Source of the DNA: Bryopsis sp. KO-2023
Taxonomy: Eukaryota > Chlorophyta > Ulvophyceae > Bryopsidales > Bryopsidaceae
Length of the DNA stretch: 64,000 nucleotides
NCBI GenBank assembly: GCA_030272585.1
Contig: BSYQ01000006.1
Location: 563,001-627,000, forward strand
Reading direction: 5' to 3'
Part shown: positions 21,165-34,761 of the stretch, one piece after another
Layout: each line of letters opens with the position of its first letter
Numbering within the stretch: position 1 is the first letter of the stretch
Program-made: the position numbers and the translations under genes
The notes under the pieces: model-generated
The model's input: the letters and a program-made list of their open reading frames with translations, nothing else
Database searches by the model: none
What the model was told of the DNA's origin: nothing

Positions 21165-24100
21165 ATGCCAGCCAGCGGGGCGTCACAACCGTGGCGGGGT
21201 GCTCACCTCCGTTCGATAGGGCCAGTGCTGACATGCCTTGTAGCGATCGCTCTCGCCCAATCCGATACTTTCGGTGAGATTAATCTGCTGTGTGTGTGTG
21301 TTTTTTACCGTTTTGCAGTGGGTCTTGTTGCCGACCCGGGCAGCGGCAGGCGTTAGGATTAAAAGTTGCGTTACGAAATCTGGGTGTGTCGTAGGTGGAT
21401 CGCAGTGCGAGACGTTTCGAGCAGAGGTGGCCAATTCGACGGAAATAGTTTTGGACAATGCGGTGTTGAGAGCGGTCCGGAACGATCTCCAAACCCTGCT
21501 GAATTGCGTGCCTGCGCGAGGGGTCGTGAAATTGGTCGTTTCTGATCTACTTCTGGGGAGCGTTTTTGAAATAAAGAGGCCCATTACGATCCAAGGAAAC
21601 GGAGCATCGATTCACTGCCACAATGAAAATCAAGAAAAGGGCCTAAGGATAAGGTTTGTGATTTCATTGAGCAGAAAATCAAACAACTGTATTTTGGGCT
21701 CTTCAAAATAGGTAAATTGAAATTCGTTGACATAGGTAAATTTGAAATTCACAAGGTTTCTGGTTAAATTTGAGACATTGTATTACTATTGGTGTTCTTT
21801 AAATTATTTTTAAATAATATTATTACAATTATTAATATTATTTTAGTAATATGTTTATTTCTTTTGGCAACCAGATCTGATGATGTCATCATTTCCAGCC
21901 TTGTCTTTGAGGGTTGCGAATTCAACAGCACGGTTGGACTGATTGATGTGAAAAACTCCAGAAATGTGACATTGGAGGATGTGCAATTCGTTGAAAACAA
22001 AAATGGTGCCGGACCTGGATGCATTTCAGCAGCCATGTCCGAAATTCAACTGTTGAAAGTTGAAGCCAGGAACAATAGTGGACTTCTGGGAGGTGTTCTA
22101 TTTACCGAACTGAATTCAAATGTCACCATAATGGGCTCCAATTTCAGGAACAATATTGCATCCAAAAGAGGGGGTGCTCTATATCTGCACAACTCTAATG
22201 TCAGAATTGTTGATGCCACTTTTGAAGGGAACAGGGCCCCTGATGGTGGAGGTGCTGTTTTTGCTGAGGTGGGCAATTGTGAATAAAATGGGTAGTAAAG
22301 AAACTCTACCTGACCAAGATGGATTGAATTGTATTTTCCTGTTGGTCCAACCATATAACTTTGCTTTCTGTTTTTTGTCCAGGGTTCGTTGCCTTCAACT
22401 CTTATTTCAGAAAATGTCAGTTTCAGCGGAAATGGAGCACAAAAACAGGGTGGGATTTCTGGAGCAGGTGGAGCTGTGGCCTTGATGGGGCCTCAACTGA
22501 CAGCTGAAATCAAAACAACGCTCTTCATCAGAAATTTTGCAGCGTTTATGGGTGGAGGCCTAATGGTGAATCATGGCAAGAATATGTCTATTCTTGACTG
22601 TCATTTCATTGAAAATTATGCAGTGGCAGGAGGTGCATTGCTGGCCCAGGTAATTGCTTTTCAAAATTCCCCTGAGTATTTATGTTAAGACTTGTTGTGC
22701 TTAGCTTCTAAAGGGGTTTCTCAATTGTTGTACAATGATTTTGTTGTTTTGTGATTTTGTTTTTCTTTCTTTTGGAATCAATCTAGGGAGTTGAACCAAA
22801 TATTACTAAGCTTGAAGTTAAAGGAACAACTTTTGAAAGCAACTCTGCCAGAGGAAATGTAGCAGGTTTCTCCAACAATTCTGGGGGTGCAATCGCACTT
22901 ATGGGAAATGGCACTTTCGTCAAAATTTTAGATGCCAGTTTCTCAGACAACATGGCTGAGAGCGGACGAGGACTAGGAGGGGCGATATCTGGCACTGAAA
23001 TCAAAAGTATCGAAATCTCCAGATCCACATTCAACAGAAATCAAGTGGCAGAGGCCAAACACTTGGTTGAGGTAATTTTTGTCGTGTTTTTTGTTTGGTT
23101 TGTCTGAATGGCTGCGGCAGATTTTTTTACATTGGTTTCATGGTTTGCACAGGATGATAATGGGGAGCAGGAAAAAAAGGTTCAAACAGAAGAAGAAATC
23201 AACATATCCAATGGGGGTGCCATCTCTCTCAATGATATACCTGTAATATCGATACAAAATTCCACTTTCACTGCAAACCAAGCGCTCATTGGCGGAGCAA
23301 TTGACATCATCAATGTGAGGGTGATATTTACTTGTAAAATGAAAAGCAACCCATGCAGCTATTTGTAGTGTTAAAAAAAAAGAACTGTCAATGGAATTGC
23401 ATGTTTGGGTTTTTTGCCGCAACCCCCTTTCTTTTTTTCAGCTCCAAGTGGGACACAAAAAAAAATGCTGCAGGCAGAAAGCAGAGACTGGATTTTTTTT
23501 TGTTAATGAATAATAATGGAAATATAGTAATGAAATTAATAGAGAATATATATATTTTCTTTTTTTACATGATGTGGGTTGGTGGGATATAGTTTGATTG
23601 TCGGTGATTTTTCTCTTGTTTGCCTTGTATCAATATCTGTAAAAAAACTGACACACATTTTCGGAGTGATATTTTCTGTAATGCCAGAAATTACATGGAA
23701 ATATCGATCATGATCTTGAACGAGGTTTATTAATTTTTTTTAATTGTGTGCCAAATATTTCATTTGTAGCCCGAGAAAGAATCAGACGCCACCATTGTTG
23801 AATGCATCTTTGATGGAAATGAAGCCGATGTTGGTGAATCAGGGTTCAAAGTTGGAGGTGCCTTGGCCCTTTCTGGTGCTTCAGGAATAAAAGGCTTGCG
23901 AGCATTAATACAGCGTTCAAATTTCACAAATAATAAGGCTGGTCGTTCTGGTGGTGCTGTTTATGGCTTGGAAATTTCCAGTATTGAAATATCTCATTCT
24001 TCTTTTATTGGGAACAAATTGGTGGGGAGCGGCGAAAACAACGTGTCTGTGGTACGTCTTGCAACGATCATGCTTCTCCCAAATCTCCTTTTTTGAAATT

Positions 24101-27100
24101 CTTCTGATCTTCAAGAAAATCGATTTCGACATTTTTGAAATTAGAAATAAATAAAATAATTGAGAGAGAAGAAATTGCAACAATACAATCGACTAGTTCG
24201 GGGGTGATGATATTTTAAAAGCTTAAAAATGGAATGATCACACAGTACATATGGTGGTTCTTTTGGAAAGAGAATTTGAGTTGCCCCTTTTTATATATTT
24301 TGTAACAGGATAGTGTAAATGAAACCAGAACACTTGACAATGTGGATATCACAGAAGGAGGGGCAATTGTTTTGGGTGAGGTATCCGAAACCACCATTAC
24401 CAATTCCATTTTTTTCCACAATGAAGCCACACACGGTGGAGGAATATATGTATCAAAACTACAGGTAGCTATAAATTCTCTATTTTTCGGAGTAATTGAT
24501 TTTTTCCTTTCAAACTTTGTACTTTGTGTTGGATGCAGTGTACCTGCAAATGATGAAAAGCTTTAAAATTTTCAAATTTAACTTCAAATTTTCAATCTTT
24601 ATGTAGGTGAATTTTTTTCACATGATGATCAATCTTCCTGATTTTTGTCATGCCATTTGATGGAGTTGCATTCAGAAAAGACTTTTTTTTGTCCATCCCA
24701 GACGTTTTGACACAATGGTTCTCAAAATTCTTGAACAGCAGGTATATTATATGTAATAATAATATTTTATTTTTTTTACATATTATTGAACATGTTCTTT
24801 CTTACCTCGCACAGAACAACGATACCGATGGCTCCATTTTGGGAATTGAAAGCTCAGTGTTCCGTCACAATGTGGGCAGACAATATGGGGGTGGTGCTAT
24901 GTTTGTGGGCGGAGATGGAATTGAAGCTTCAATAAAGAATTCAAAATTTGAGAACAACACAAGCGAGAATGGTGGGGGAATATGTTCAGTGGTAGGTTTC
25001 TGGCTTGCAATCTGTTCCTTAGAAAAAAAAGTCATAAGTTGACTGAAGTCATGCTCTTCGCCAACTCGCACAATACTGGCCAGTACTATCCATGGACAAC
25101 ACCCTTGATTCAGGTTTTGTATTTTTTTTCTGCAGCATACCCTGCTGAACATCAATAAAACCAACTTCACAGGGAATTCTGCAACTGGTGGCGGGGCACT
25201 TTCTCTGGAACTTTCCACAAATACGAGCATCACGGAGTGCTTTTTTATTGAAAACATTGTTAAGAATGTCGGAGGCGCCATTTCTGCATCTTCTGCTGAT
25301 GGACTTTCAGAATTTTTTCCTGAACGAATTCGAGCAGCTTCGTTTGAGGTAGCCAACTTAAGAAAGTGGGAATCAATTTGTAGACGAACGTGTCTTTATT
25401 GTGCAATTTCTTTCAATGGGAGGGGCTTATTGATCCCAAAAAAAATATAAAAAAAATATATATATTGAATTTATTTTCTTTCGTGAAAGGAATCTGGAAT
25501 TTTTTTCTGCGCAGGAAAGCATGCTTTTACAGATATTCGTGACGGGCAGATCTCTGCTGAGCCTTGAAACCTCGGTCTTCAACAACAATGAGGCGAGGGA
25601 AAGTGGGGGTGCCATACATTTGCAAGGACCCAGTCTGAATTGCTCGATGAGGGGGTCAAAATTTCGGGAGAATATATCGAATTACGGAGGCGCTGTGGAC
25701 ATCATATCTGGTGCTACTGTCAACGTGTCTCATTGCTCATTCACTAACAACACAAGCACTGAGAGCGGCGCCGCAATGGCTACCACAGTAGGCCTTGCAA
25801 TCAATGCACTCATTGATTGATTTATTGATTGATTGAGACCTTCCCATCTCCTCAGCATATTCAGATTTATCCCTCCTTGATGAAACTTTTTTTTTTTTTC
25901 TCCACTTTGATGGTGCACAAAGCACATATTTGAATCGGATTGAAGGATTAAACAAGCAAAACCTGGAAGATTCTGTTTTCCTTGCAGTTCTCCACCTTGT
26001 TCATTCATGGGAGCAACTTCACAGACAATCTGGGGATGCTTCATGGTGGTGCAATCAGCCTACTGTCCACAAATGTCACAATTTCTCAGTCGGATTTTAC
26101 AAGAAATGTGGGAATCAAAGCTGGTGCAGTTTTTTCTCTCCACACAAAATCGCATCAGGTGCAGCATTTAAACAACGAGGAGATAGCTGAGACAAATACC
26201 ACAAACTCTCTTTTTGGGGGGACTATATTGCCTCCAACGGAGCGAAAAAGGTTGGAGAAAGCAGTCTTTCCTGGGTTGGAGCTGATAAGACAGGTGAACT
26301 TCGACAGTGGCAATAATGATTCAAATTCAAAAGCAGCTAGATTTTGTTGGGGAGAAAAGTTTTCTATGTTTTCTATAGCATAATAAATCTGAATGAACCG
26401 CTTTTTCCCCCTTGCCTGTTATAGTCACCAGAGGTGCTCACAGAAAATCAAAAGTAGTGCTTCCATTGCATTTTGCACTCCTTACAGAAAAACGACTCAC
26501 AAAGTGTTTAATGTCAGTACAGTAAACCGTTTTATTATTGATTACAAAGCACCATTCTTGTGTTCAGAATGGATATGATTTGTCATTTTTTTTTAGAGTG
26601 ACGTATTCTTAACCACGAGCAATGTGGAGTTCAAGCATAACCGTGTGGTATCAGGCAGTGGGGGAGCTCTTTTTTTAGGCGGGGTGGACCTTGAACTGGA
26701 GGGAGGCATCTTCCAAAACAATTCTGCATCTGACAATGGAGGAGCCGTTTACCTCATCCAATTTGAAGTAAGGGGTATTACTACAAAAGGGGTCGTCCAT
26801 AAATTTTTAAATTAAGATGCCAATGGCTCGAATTGAGAGTGGGTGATCTTGTTGCAGGGTTCCACTCCGAATGCAACGATAAGATCTGGGACATTCATAG
26901 CAAACCAAGCTATGCTGGGGGGAGGGGTGTTCTTACAGAACAGGGATCTCTACATGTCTCATTGTGACTTTCAAAGCAATATTGCCCGCAATGGGGGTGG
27001 AGCTCTGCACTGTGAGGTATTTTAGACCCGAATAAAATGGTGGTTTTCTGAAAGGAATACATTATATTGTTCAGTGAAGTGAACTTCCCAGTGAAATGCT

Positions 27101-30100
27101 CTTTTGCCTCCTAAAAAGTTCATTTCAAAGTACCCTTCCAGAACATTTTACTCAGTGGCCCCTTTGGATGTAAGAGTACCTGAATCTTTACATGAAGTCA
27201 ACAAACTACATTTTTGGGCTTTTGGTTTGGCTACCTCGGAACATTTGTTTTTTGTACTAATAAGATCTTCTCTTTGAGATTTAACTCTCTTGAGGGATTT
27301 ATCATCCACTATACACACCTGGTTTTTTTGTTCTGCAGGATTCGGGATTGAATTTGGTCCAAGGCCAAAGAGACTCGGTGGTGGCGGTGCAAAGTTGTGA
27401 GTTTTCTGGCAACAAGGCTGGAGCATCCCAAAAGGGAAAAGAGTTGACATCCATCAATGGGAGGGGTGGAGCTGTATTGATGTCTGGATTGGGCCTGCTT
27501 TTGGATATTAACAAGTGCAAATTTTTGGATTGTGCAGCTGGAAGTGGGGGAGCTGTGTACATGCAAGACGTGAAAAAGCTGACAGTGAACGACTCCAATT
27601 TTTTGATGGGATCGGCACTGACAGGAGGAGCACTGACAGTCATCAGTGCAGGAGATTCCTTTGCTGCAAACAATGTTAGTTTTGTGGGAAATGCTGCAAG
27701 GTGGGGGGGTGCCCTATCATTGAGCTTTTCTCTTGGCACTAGATTCGATTGGGTTCTGGAAGGGCCAGTGTCACTGACACATGTTCACTTTTTGGAGAAT
27801 GTCGCAACAAGAGGAGGCGGGGCCATTGATGTAAAAGAGAGAACTGTGGAATGTGCATCGTGTTTTTTTGATTCCAACAGTGCTGGGGTGGATGGCGGTG
27901 CGTTGAGAGCCCTGTCCACCTCCAATTTGACCCTTGTTGATACCTCCATTGTGAATTGCACCGCCAGTCGGTCTGGGGGAGGGATGTATCTGGAGGATGT
28001 GTTGTTCCTTGGTGAAAATGTTACGATTCTGAACAGTGCTGCCGGCCAGAATGGAGGTGGACTGGCGGTACAATTTGGTACTTTTGCTGGCAACCAATTG
28101 GTTCCCTGGAAATGCAGCTCCTGCAGGATTCAGGAAAACAGGGCAATCAAAGGAGGTGACAACCGCTTGTTTCAGTGACAGTTGAATAATCTTAGCTCTT
28201 TCTGTAGACTGTCTGTTTCTTTACCTAGAAAAGGGCACCACAAGTGGACATCTGTATGTACCCAGGTGGAATGCTCGTTTCATCAGATGAATCTGCACAC
28301 GAAGATTGCAGAGGTTTGGATCCCACTTCTTCGACAAAAAATCAGCACCAGCGTTTGGAGCTGTTAGCAGATTGTCAACGACGGCCCCCGAAAACTGCTT
28401 CGCGTGAGTCTCAGGTGCTCCTAGACAAAACAACCTTTGAAGGCAACATGGCGGAGAGTTCTGGATCGCACATCTTTCTCAGCAACTTCAAGAGAACCAT
28501 CTGCTGTGATGATTGGTGCTGGAGCATGGAAACTGAAGTCAATGAGACTGTGGAGAAGTGTGGATTCAAAGAAGGCGTATTTCAAACACGTGGAAAACAA
28601 TCGGCTCCGCTGGGGACATTGCTGGAACAAGTATTGATATCGCCGTCTGAGGTCAATGAACATGCCAGTGGGAAAGAACTGCCCCCCGTCACTGTTAGAG
28701 CCCTGGATTCCTTTGGTCAGATTGCATTGGACAACGGAAATCTTAAAACCAGAGTTGGAACACTTGGAGGAGAGCTTTTCGGCAACCCTGTGACCAGCGA
28801 TGGAGTGTTGATGAGCGGAAATATCACCGTGACTGGAATCATCATGAGGGCCCTGCCTGGCAACTACAAGCTGTCCTTCGAGCTGACCTCAGAAGATGGG
28901 AACAGAGAAGTCAATGTCACCATGTTGGTCGAGATCCGAGAGTGTGTCATCGGGGAGGTCTCCAGAGAAGATGGATTAAGATGCGAGAGATGTGCTGACG
29001 ATTTCTTCTCTTTCGATGTGACTGATGAGAATTGCGGACAATGTCCCGAGGAGACAGCCAAATGCTCTGGAGGAGCATTGGCCCCCCTGGATGGCTTCTG
29101 GCATTCTGGGCCTCGCTCATCCCAACTGCATGCATGCTTGACCGAAGAAGCATGCACATACCCAAATCGCACCAACATCCTTTTTGCCTACAACTCCACG
29201 GGGGATTATCCACAATGTGCAGAGGTAATTGTCAAAACTTTGGCTTGTGAGGAGATATTGTCATCTGTGGAATCAAGTGACATGCTTCATCCCTGTGGCA
29301 GGGTTACAGGGACATCCTGTGTGGGAGCTGCGACACATCGCATGGGAAAAGTCGATTTGAATGTACAGCATGCGAGGGAAGTGTGCGCGGTGGGTTGGGA
29401 ATTGGAGCGGTCATGCTGGCTTTGGCAGTTTTGTCCCTCATTTTTGTCAAAAGCGCTGCAAAATATTCTCAACAAGTGCTTGGTGCACAATCGAATATCA
29501 CCAGCCAAAATCCTGCTCAATCCTCCTCCCAAATTGGGCAACACAGCCTTAGTGATACCCTTATTTCACACGAAGAATGGCCCGATCAACAAAAAAGCAA
29601 CCAAAACAAACAACAGAAGCGAGGGTCTGACATTTTCAAGGTGAGCAACCAAAGGACCACATTTTTCAGCCTCTTTTTGCTTTGATTCTGTAAAAATCGT
29701 AATGGGCTTTGGTTTCGTGTTCCAGATCCTTGTGAATTTTCTCCAAGTGACTGGCTCAGCTGCGGCCATCAACGTTGGCTGGACTGGGAGCGTGATGACT
29801 CTCTTCACCACCTGGGGTGAGTTGACATTACTACTCTGGTATTGCTCCTTGTGTGAGAATAAAGAGGGAATTGTTGAGGTTACCATTGTTTTGTTGTCTG
29901 TAGACATGATCTCTGGAGTGGCGGATGGCAATAGCTTTTTTTCATTTGATTGTGCATTTGCAGCTGGGAAAAATGGGCTGTCCAGATCCATCAAGGCATC
30001 CGTTCTTCTTGGATTTATTCCGATTATTGTTTGGGTGACAATCATACTTGTTTATGCTGCCTATGCATTGAAAACCAAAAAGTCGTTCCAGAAGTTCAAG

Positions 30101-31146
30101 CTTTGGTCTTGTGTTGCACTCTTGGCTGTGCTGCAAGCATCCTACATCAGGTGAGAATTTCGGAGATTATTTGAAAGCGGTTGGGAAGGGATCTGAATGG
30201 ATTGTATCCATGACTTACAATGTTCAGTTCATGTTGCCATTGACACACCTAATTGGGTGCTTGCAAACACATACTAAGGTGCCATGTATTGTTTTAAAGC
30301 TTGCATAAACTTAGCGGCTTCGCTTTTTTTGCAACTGGGTGAAACTTAGTTTAATTGAATGTACATGCTTGCAGTGCAACGAGGACATTCGTTCGAATTT
30401 TCTACTGTGTGGATGCCAGCCCTATGAAAGGTCTGTTCTGGGTCCAAGACACCAGTGTGGTTTGCTACAGCGGATCTCATGCATTCCTTGTGGGGTTCGT
30501 TGGGGCTCCTGGCTTGGCGTTGATCTCCATAGGATTCCCTGGCTGGCTTCTGTTCAAACTCATGCGGAGCTCTGAAAGCCTGGAACAAGAGGGGGTGGTC
30601 AATCTCTATGGCTCCCTCTATCGAGCATACAAGAAAAATGCAGCAGCTTGGGAAGTCGTGATTTTGCTGAGGAAAGCGTTGCTTGCTGCGATCGTGGTAT
30701 TTGGACGTACTTTGGGGCAAGGAATCCAAGGGAACCTTGCTCTTGTTGTAATGATGGGCTCCATTATTCTGCAGTTGCTGACGCAGCCGTTTTTGGAGTC
30801 GAAGCTTAATTTTCTGGAGCTGGGATCGTTGACGATTTCCACCTTGGCGTTCATCATTGGGAATCTGTTGGATCAGGCAAAAATGACCGAAGGAGGGAGA
30901 GTGGCCATGTCGTTTGTTTTCATTGGTGTTGTTGGAATCTATATTGCATATGTGTTGAAACAGCTTTTGGATGCGGCTTTTATCGAGTTCCGTGAAAAGA
31001 TGGAGATGGAGTATCCAGGATATCCATTCCCAACCAGCAATATCAAACTTTTGTTCGTAGCAGTCAAGCTTCACACCAAGAAGGCGCAAGCCATTTATAA
31101 GGAGAAAAAAGCATTGCTTATGGTCAAGCTTTCATCTCAGAACTAA
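21165..31146 (+). CDS. Giant surface protein: Pmp-type beta-helix, Cys-rich neck, multi-pass membrane domain
   Basis: Twenty exons join in phase: 21165-21273, 21395-21653, 21875-22268, 22383-22649, 22787-23071, 23153-23314, 23770-24051, 24309-24464, 24815-24991, 25136-25348, 25515-25787, 25988-26293, 26597-26767, 26858-27016, 27339-28155, 28266-29224, 29302-29640, 29725-29816, 29935-30150, 30375-31146 (2135 residues). A signal peptide is followed by a short N-domain and then about 1200 residues packed with the chlamydial Pmp motifs GGA(I/V/L) and FxxN, predicted to form a right-handed beta-helix. A cysteine-rich segment (about 1560-1710, with LRCERC, CGQCP, ILCGSC and FECTAC) precedes about seven to nine hydrophobic segments in exons 17-20, as in algal and protist Pmp/TRP-channel-like proteins. 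It probably works at the plasma membrane or flagellum as an adhesin or sensor. The start of exon 16 is the least certain junction. The donor at 26294 could instead be 26159, which also keeps phase. Confidence 0.85.
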
Positions 31147-31849
31147 TGTCTATTTTGTCGTGATTTTTTTTTTTAATAATGTGGGTTTGTTTTCTGGGAT
31201 CGTGGATGTTCTGTTAATCCACGTTGTGCCGCAGGGCGCAAACACATTTTGTATTGTTAATATGAATTTTAAAGTTTCATGGCTTGCCTTGCCAGACGCA
31301 GTGTTCGTGGTGGGACGTAAAGAGTAGCCCGACCTTTTTGGAATGGGGTTGGGAGGGTGCAACAATTGTTGCTCTCTTGCAAGGGAAGGAAAATATCAAA
31401 CATTCTGGCGTTGTTGGGGACATGTACATGTCAAACAAAGAGTTTGGACTAGGAACAGATTTCGATTAAGGTCTTTGGTTCCAAGTTTAACGGCCCCATT
31501 TTTTCCGTCTCAACAACCCCCAACTGTCGATCTATCAATCGGACCTTCGATCGTTGAAAAGGGCCACCAGGTACCAGTGCAAGTCCTCGAAGAATTTCAG
31601 CTGCTTAAAAAGGGATGTTGGCTTTTCAATGCGTCTGTCTGTCTTTGGGCGGAAAGCTCGGGGAAATCCCTCTAGATTGGCGCTCTTCACGGCTATCCCT
31701 CTCAAGCTCTTGCTTAGCTCGACCTGAACTATGAAAACGAAGGAAATGTTGGGCGACGGCAAAAGCCAATTTCATGCTTTGCGTCAGACTTGGACTGCCG
31801 CCATTTATTTTAAGGAACGAACATGCTACTGATTACACTCCCAAAGCTG

Positions 31850-33210
31850 CACGAAGTTTATTAACATGCAGACACTGCATATCACAGGGTTTGAGAAAAG
31901 TCATCACAGGGCAGAACCTGACCAAAGAAGCGAGTTCTATCTTGAAGCGTTATTCGATCAAAACCAAGACTGCAGTCTTGGGCAGCTGCCAAAGCATACA
32001 TTTCCCCCCCCCCGTTTCTCAATTACCGCTGCACTCCACCCCTGATGTTGGGAAATCAAGAAAAGCGGGCTCGTGATGTCACTGACTGATCGCAAGAAGC
32101 AAGGGAAATAAGTCAATGTGCTGGAAAGGCTTCAATAGATTCAACAGCCCACTGTGATTCAAAGCCGAGTCCCCCCCCTCACCTCCCAATAGACCACGCT
32201 CGATCTATGGTCGGAGCAGGGCAAAAGGTCTCCTGTTCCCTTCCCTCGGAGCAGGCCTACAAACCGTTCGAAAGCTAAGAAAATAGAAATCCACACTGCT
32301 CCAACAAACTATGCTCAAGTAGCAAAAAGTGAAGCGTCAACAGACATCACCACCCAGGACCGACTCACCTGTGGAAACGCGCCTCAGCCCTTCCGCCCGC
32401 TCCGGGGTCGTTCTCCTTTCCGCCTGCTGCAAAAGGAGGCGGCTGCAGCACTTCGTCGTCCCCAGGCCCTGAGCTTTTCCTGCTCGCGAAGAGCCAGCAC
32501 AGACCTCCAGCCGCAGCGACCTGTGGGATTGTCGCAAACCCGTGCCATCTCTGTCACTCAGACCCCGCTGTATTCATGAGATTAAGCTTACTTCCCAGAG
32601 ACTATGCTTACCACACAGACAAGTCCGATCACCAAGCGCCCCATCTCGAAACTTCGGAAGACTGTTAGCTCGAATATAAGGAAATATATTCGAGCGACCC
32701 CAGCCTGAGTTTCTCATCACCCTAGGGACTATATACTCCGTCGGATAACCACCATTACAGTTGAGCGAGGGGTGCAACCGATTGCAACCGCGACCACAAC
32801 TAAAAGGACACTGACACTACGGAATTCCTTTTTGTGCTAGCCAGACCCCGTTTTGGTTTTGAACTTAATGTTTACTTCAAGTAAGCAAGTTGTGTGTGGG
32901 GGAGTGGGTTGCGAAAGCTTTCAAGTCCAGAGCAAATAAAATGAATTCGGGCACTGGACGGTGCAAATAGTTGGACAACAAAAACCTGGTGTGAATCCTC
33001 CAAATCTTACTTTAAAGTAAAGTATGTATTTTTCAGAAAACCCAAACAGAGTTGGCGAGATAATGTTGCAGGCGTTGGACCCAATTGCAACCACAGTTGA
33101 AACCACAATTTCTTCTGGACTTGTAAGCATGCAAATATTCATCATTTTTTCATTTTCTCTGTTTTTGGCGCTTTCTTATGGTGGCGAGCTCACCGTCACT
33201 CGAGTGATGA
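31850..33210 (+). repeat. Dispersed repeat, copy C
   Basis: This copy has the same orientation and order of landmarks as copy B, including the palindrome at 32669-32694 (one mismatch in an arm) and ACTATATACTCC. It is more diverged from B than A is in the central part. The tail reads towards a donor-like CTTGTAAGC near 33,121. It follows the 3' end of the first Pmp-type gene. Confidence 0.7.
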
Positions 33211-34760
33211 AATGATTTTTGTTCCTTGGTCTGTTGGTCCAGCAGACTTTCCAAAGGGATGAGCAAGTTCCGATATTTTTTCCATTCACATCTCTTGTTG
33301 ATTTTTGTACATATGCAACACAAGCGAACATCTCTTGATTCAATCTCTTTTGGAAAAGTTTCCAGAACCTGAAAAATTTTCCAGCATGAAGTTTATTAAA
33401 CTAGAGGAGGTGAAGAAGCTGGTAAGGAGGTCCGAAATGGCTTTGCCACAGATGAGCACATCAACTTGGGAACCAGCAGGAGTATCTGTGTTGTGGCGTC
33501 CCTTGCTGTGACTTCGACACCTGAATAAAGAAAAGGACACTGTGTATTTGATATTGCAGAGTTGATTCAGTCTTGGTGATGTCTGAATCGCTGATAGATG
33601 AATGGACTTGGCGATCGCTTTTCTTTTGGCCTCCCTTTTCCAGTCGAGCTCTGGAAACACACTCGTTGCTTCTTTCTGTGGTGCTGTTCAGGATTGCGGC
33701 TGCCCTCACAGCAAAACTTGATCCTGAGTTTTGGGGTATGCTACCACCATCGGAGGTCACCCAGGAGGCAATGCTCAAAACTGTTGACTGACCACTCTTG
33801 GGGTGCAAAGCCAAGAAAATGGGTGCCTTGGTGGAGTCTTTTCTGCCCCTGATTACTCAACTATCAAGCAGAGCCCCACAGCACAGATATCCTGCAAAGA
33901 AAACGCTTCATGAATGTCCAACATAAAGAATCTGATCGTTTTTGCTCGTTGGCCTGTGAACACTGACCATCACTTTCCTGGCAGTTCTCCTTCCCGACAC
34001 TGTGTGACATGTTGCATGTTTTACACTCATTCAGCTTACCAAACATTTCTTTTCTTTTTTTCCCCCTCGTATTTATCCTTCTTTATTGGACTTTTGGAAC
34101 GAGCCCCAGTTAACGTCCTCTGTGCATGGCCTCCTGCAACTACAACCCCCCACTAAAAAAACTGAATGGCTTTTGCAACCACTGGATCGAACCAATGCAC
34201 CTTCCAGCAACCACCCCATGGAGGTTCTAGAATTCAACCCCTCTTTATATCTTTTTCCCCTTCCCCCCCCCCACTTTTTTTTTCCCTTCCCACTTCATCA
34301 TGATCATTTCCACGTTTCTTGCGGCTTGTCATTTCTTTCAAATATCTTTTGCAACCAGATCAGACAACTACCCATGCACTTTGGCACCATAATCGATTAA
34401 TTAGAAAGACAGCAGAATAGATACCCGGGAAAAGGGGCCCCTTCGTTCAATTGGGATACAAAAAAACACCAAAAAAAAACCCACATGATTGTCACCAGAA
34501 GGAAAGGGATGCCTTGTTGAGTCAATTATTTAGTAAGGAATTGCAAATGAAAGTTTCTTAAGATTAATGCCCTTTTCCCCCTTTTCCCTGTTTCGCTTTT
34601 TTTCGTACAGTGTGCCGAATTAATGTACACTTCAGACAAGCTCCAGTCAATCACAACCCTCCCTCCGATCCTCCTGAATTGACTGCCTAACCACACTGGC
34701 TTTTTCCCTCGTCACGCCATTTCCCCAACCCTTTTGTTCTAACTCTCCGCGACGAAACCA
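33211..34760 (+). other. Possible remnants of an unidentified gene, otherwise empty
   Basis: Three short plus-strand frames have plausible splice borders. One, near 33,243, reads QTFQRDEQVPIFFPFTSL. One lies after the acceptor at 33,365 and contains MKFIKLEEVKKL before GTAAGG. One, from about 33,695 to 33,791, ends LTAKLDPEFWGMLPP...KTVD and a stop. They could be exons of one gene whose 5' part lies in repeat copy C, but no family is recognised. From 33,800 to 34,760 there is only T/C-rich, probably 3' untranslated or intergenic DNA. Confidence 0.25.
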
Positions 34761-34761
34761 G

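Noticed and set aside
27302-27739. 145-codon minus-strand open frame
   Set aside because: It is antisense to a Pmp-repeat exon; the GGA-coding repeats give open frames on the other strand.
28205-28265. Acceptor at about 28,229 for exon 16 of the first Pmp gene
   Set aside because: In the required phase it runs into a stop within about 20 codons. The acceptor at 28,265 keeps the frame open.
30346-31089. 247-codon minus-strand open frame
   Set aside because: It is antisense to the last membrane-domain exon of the first Pmp-type gene.
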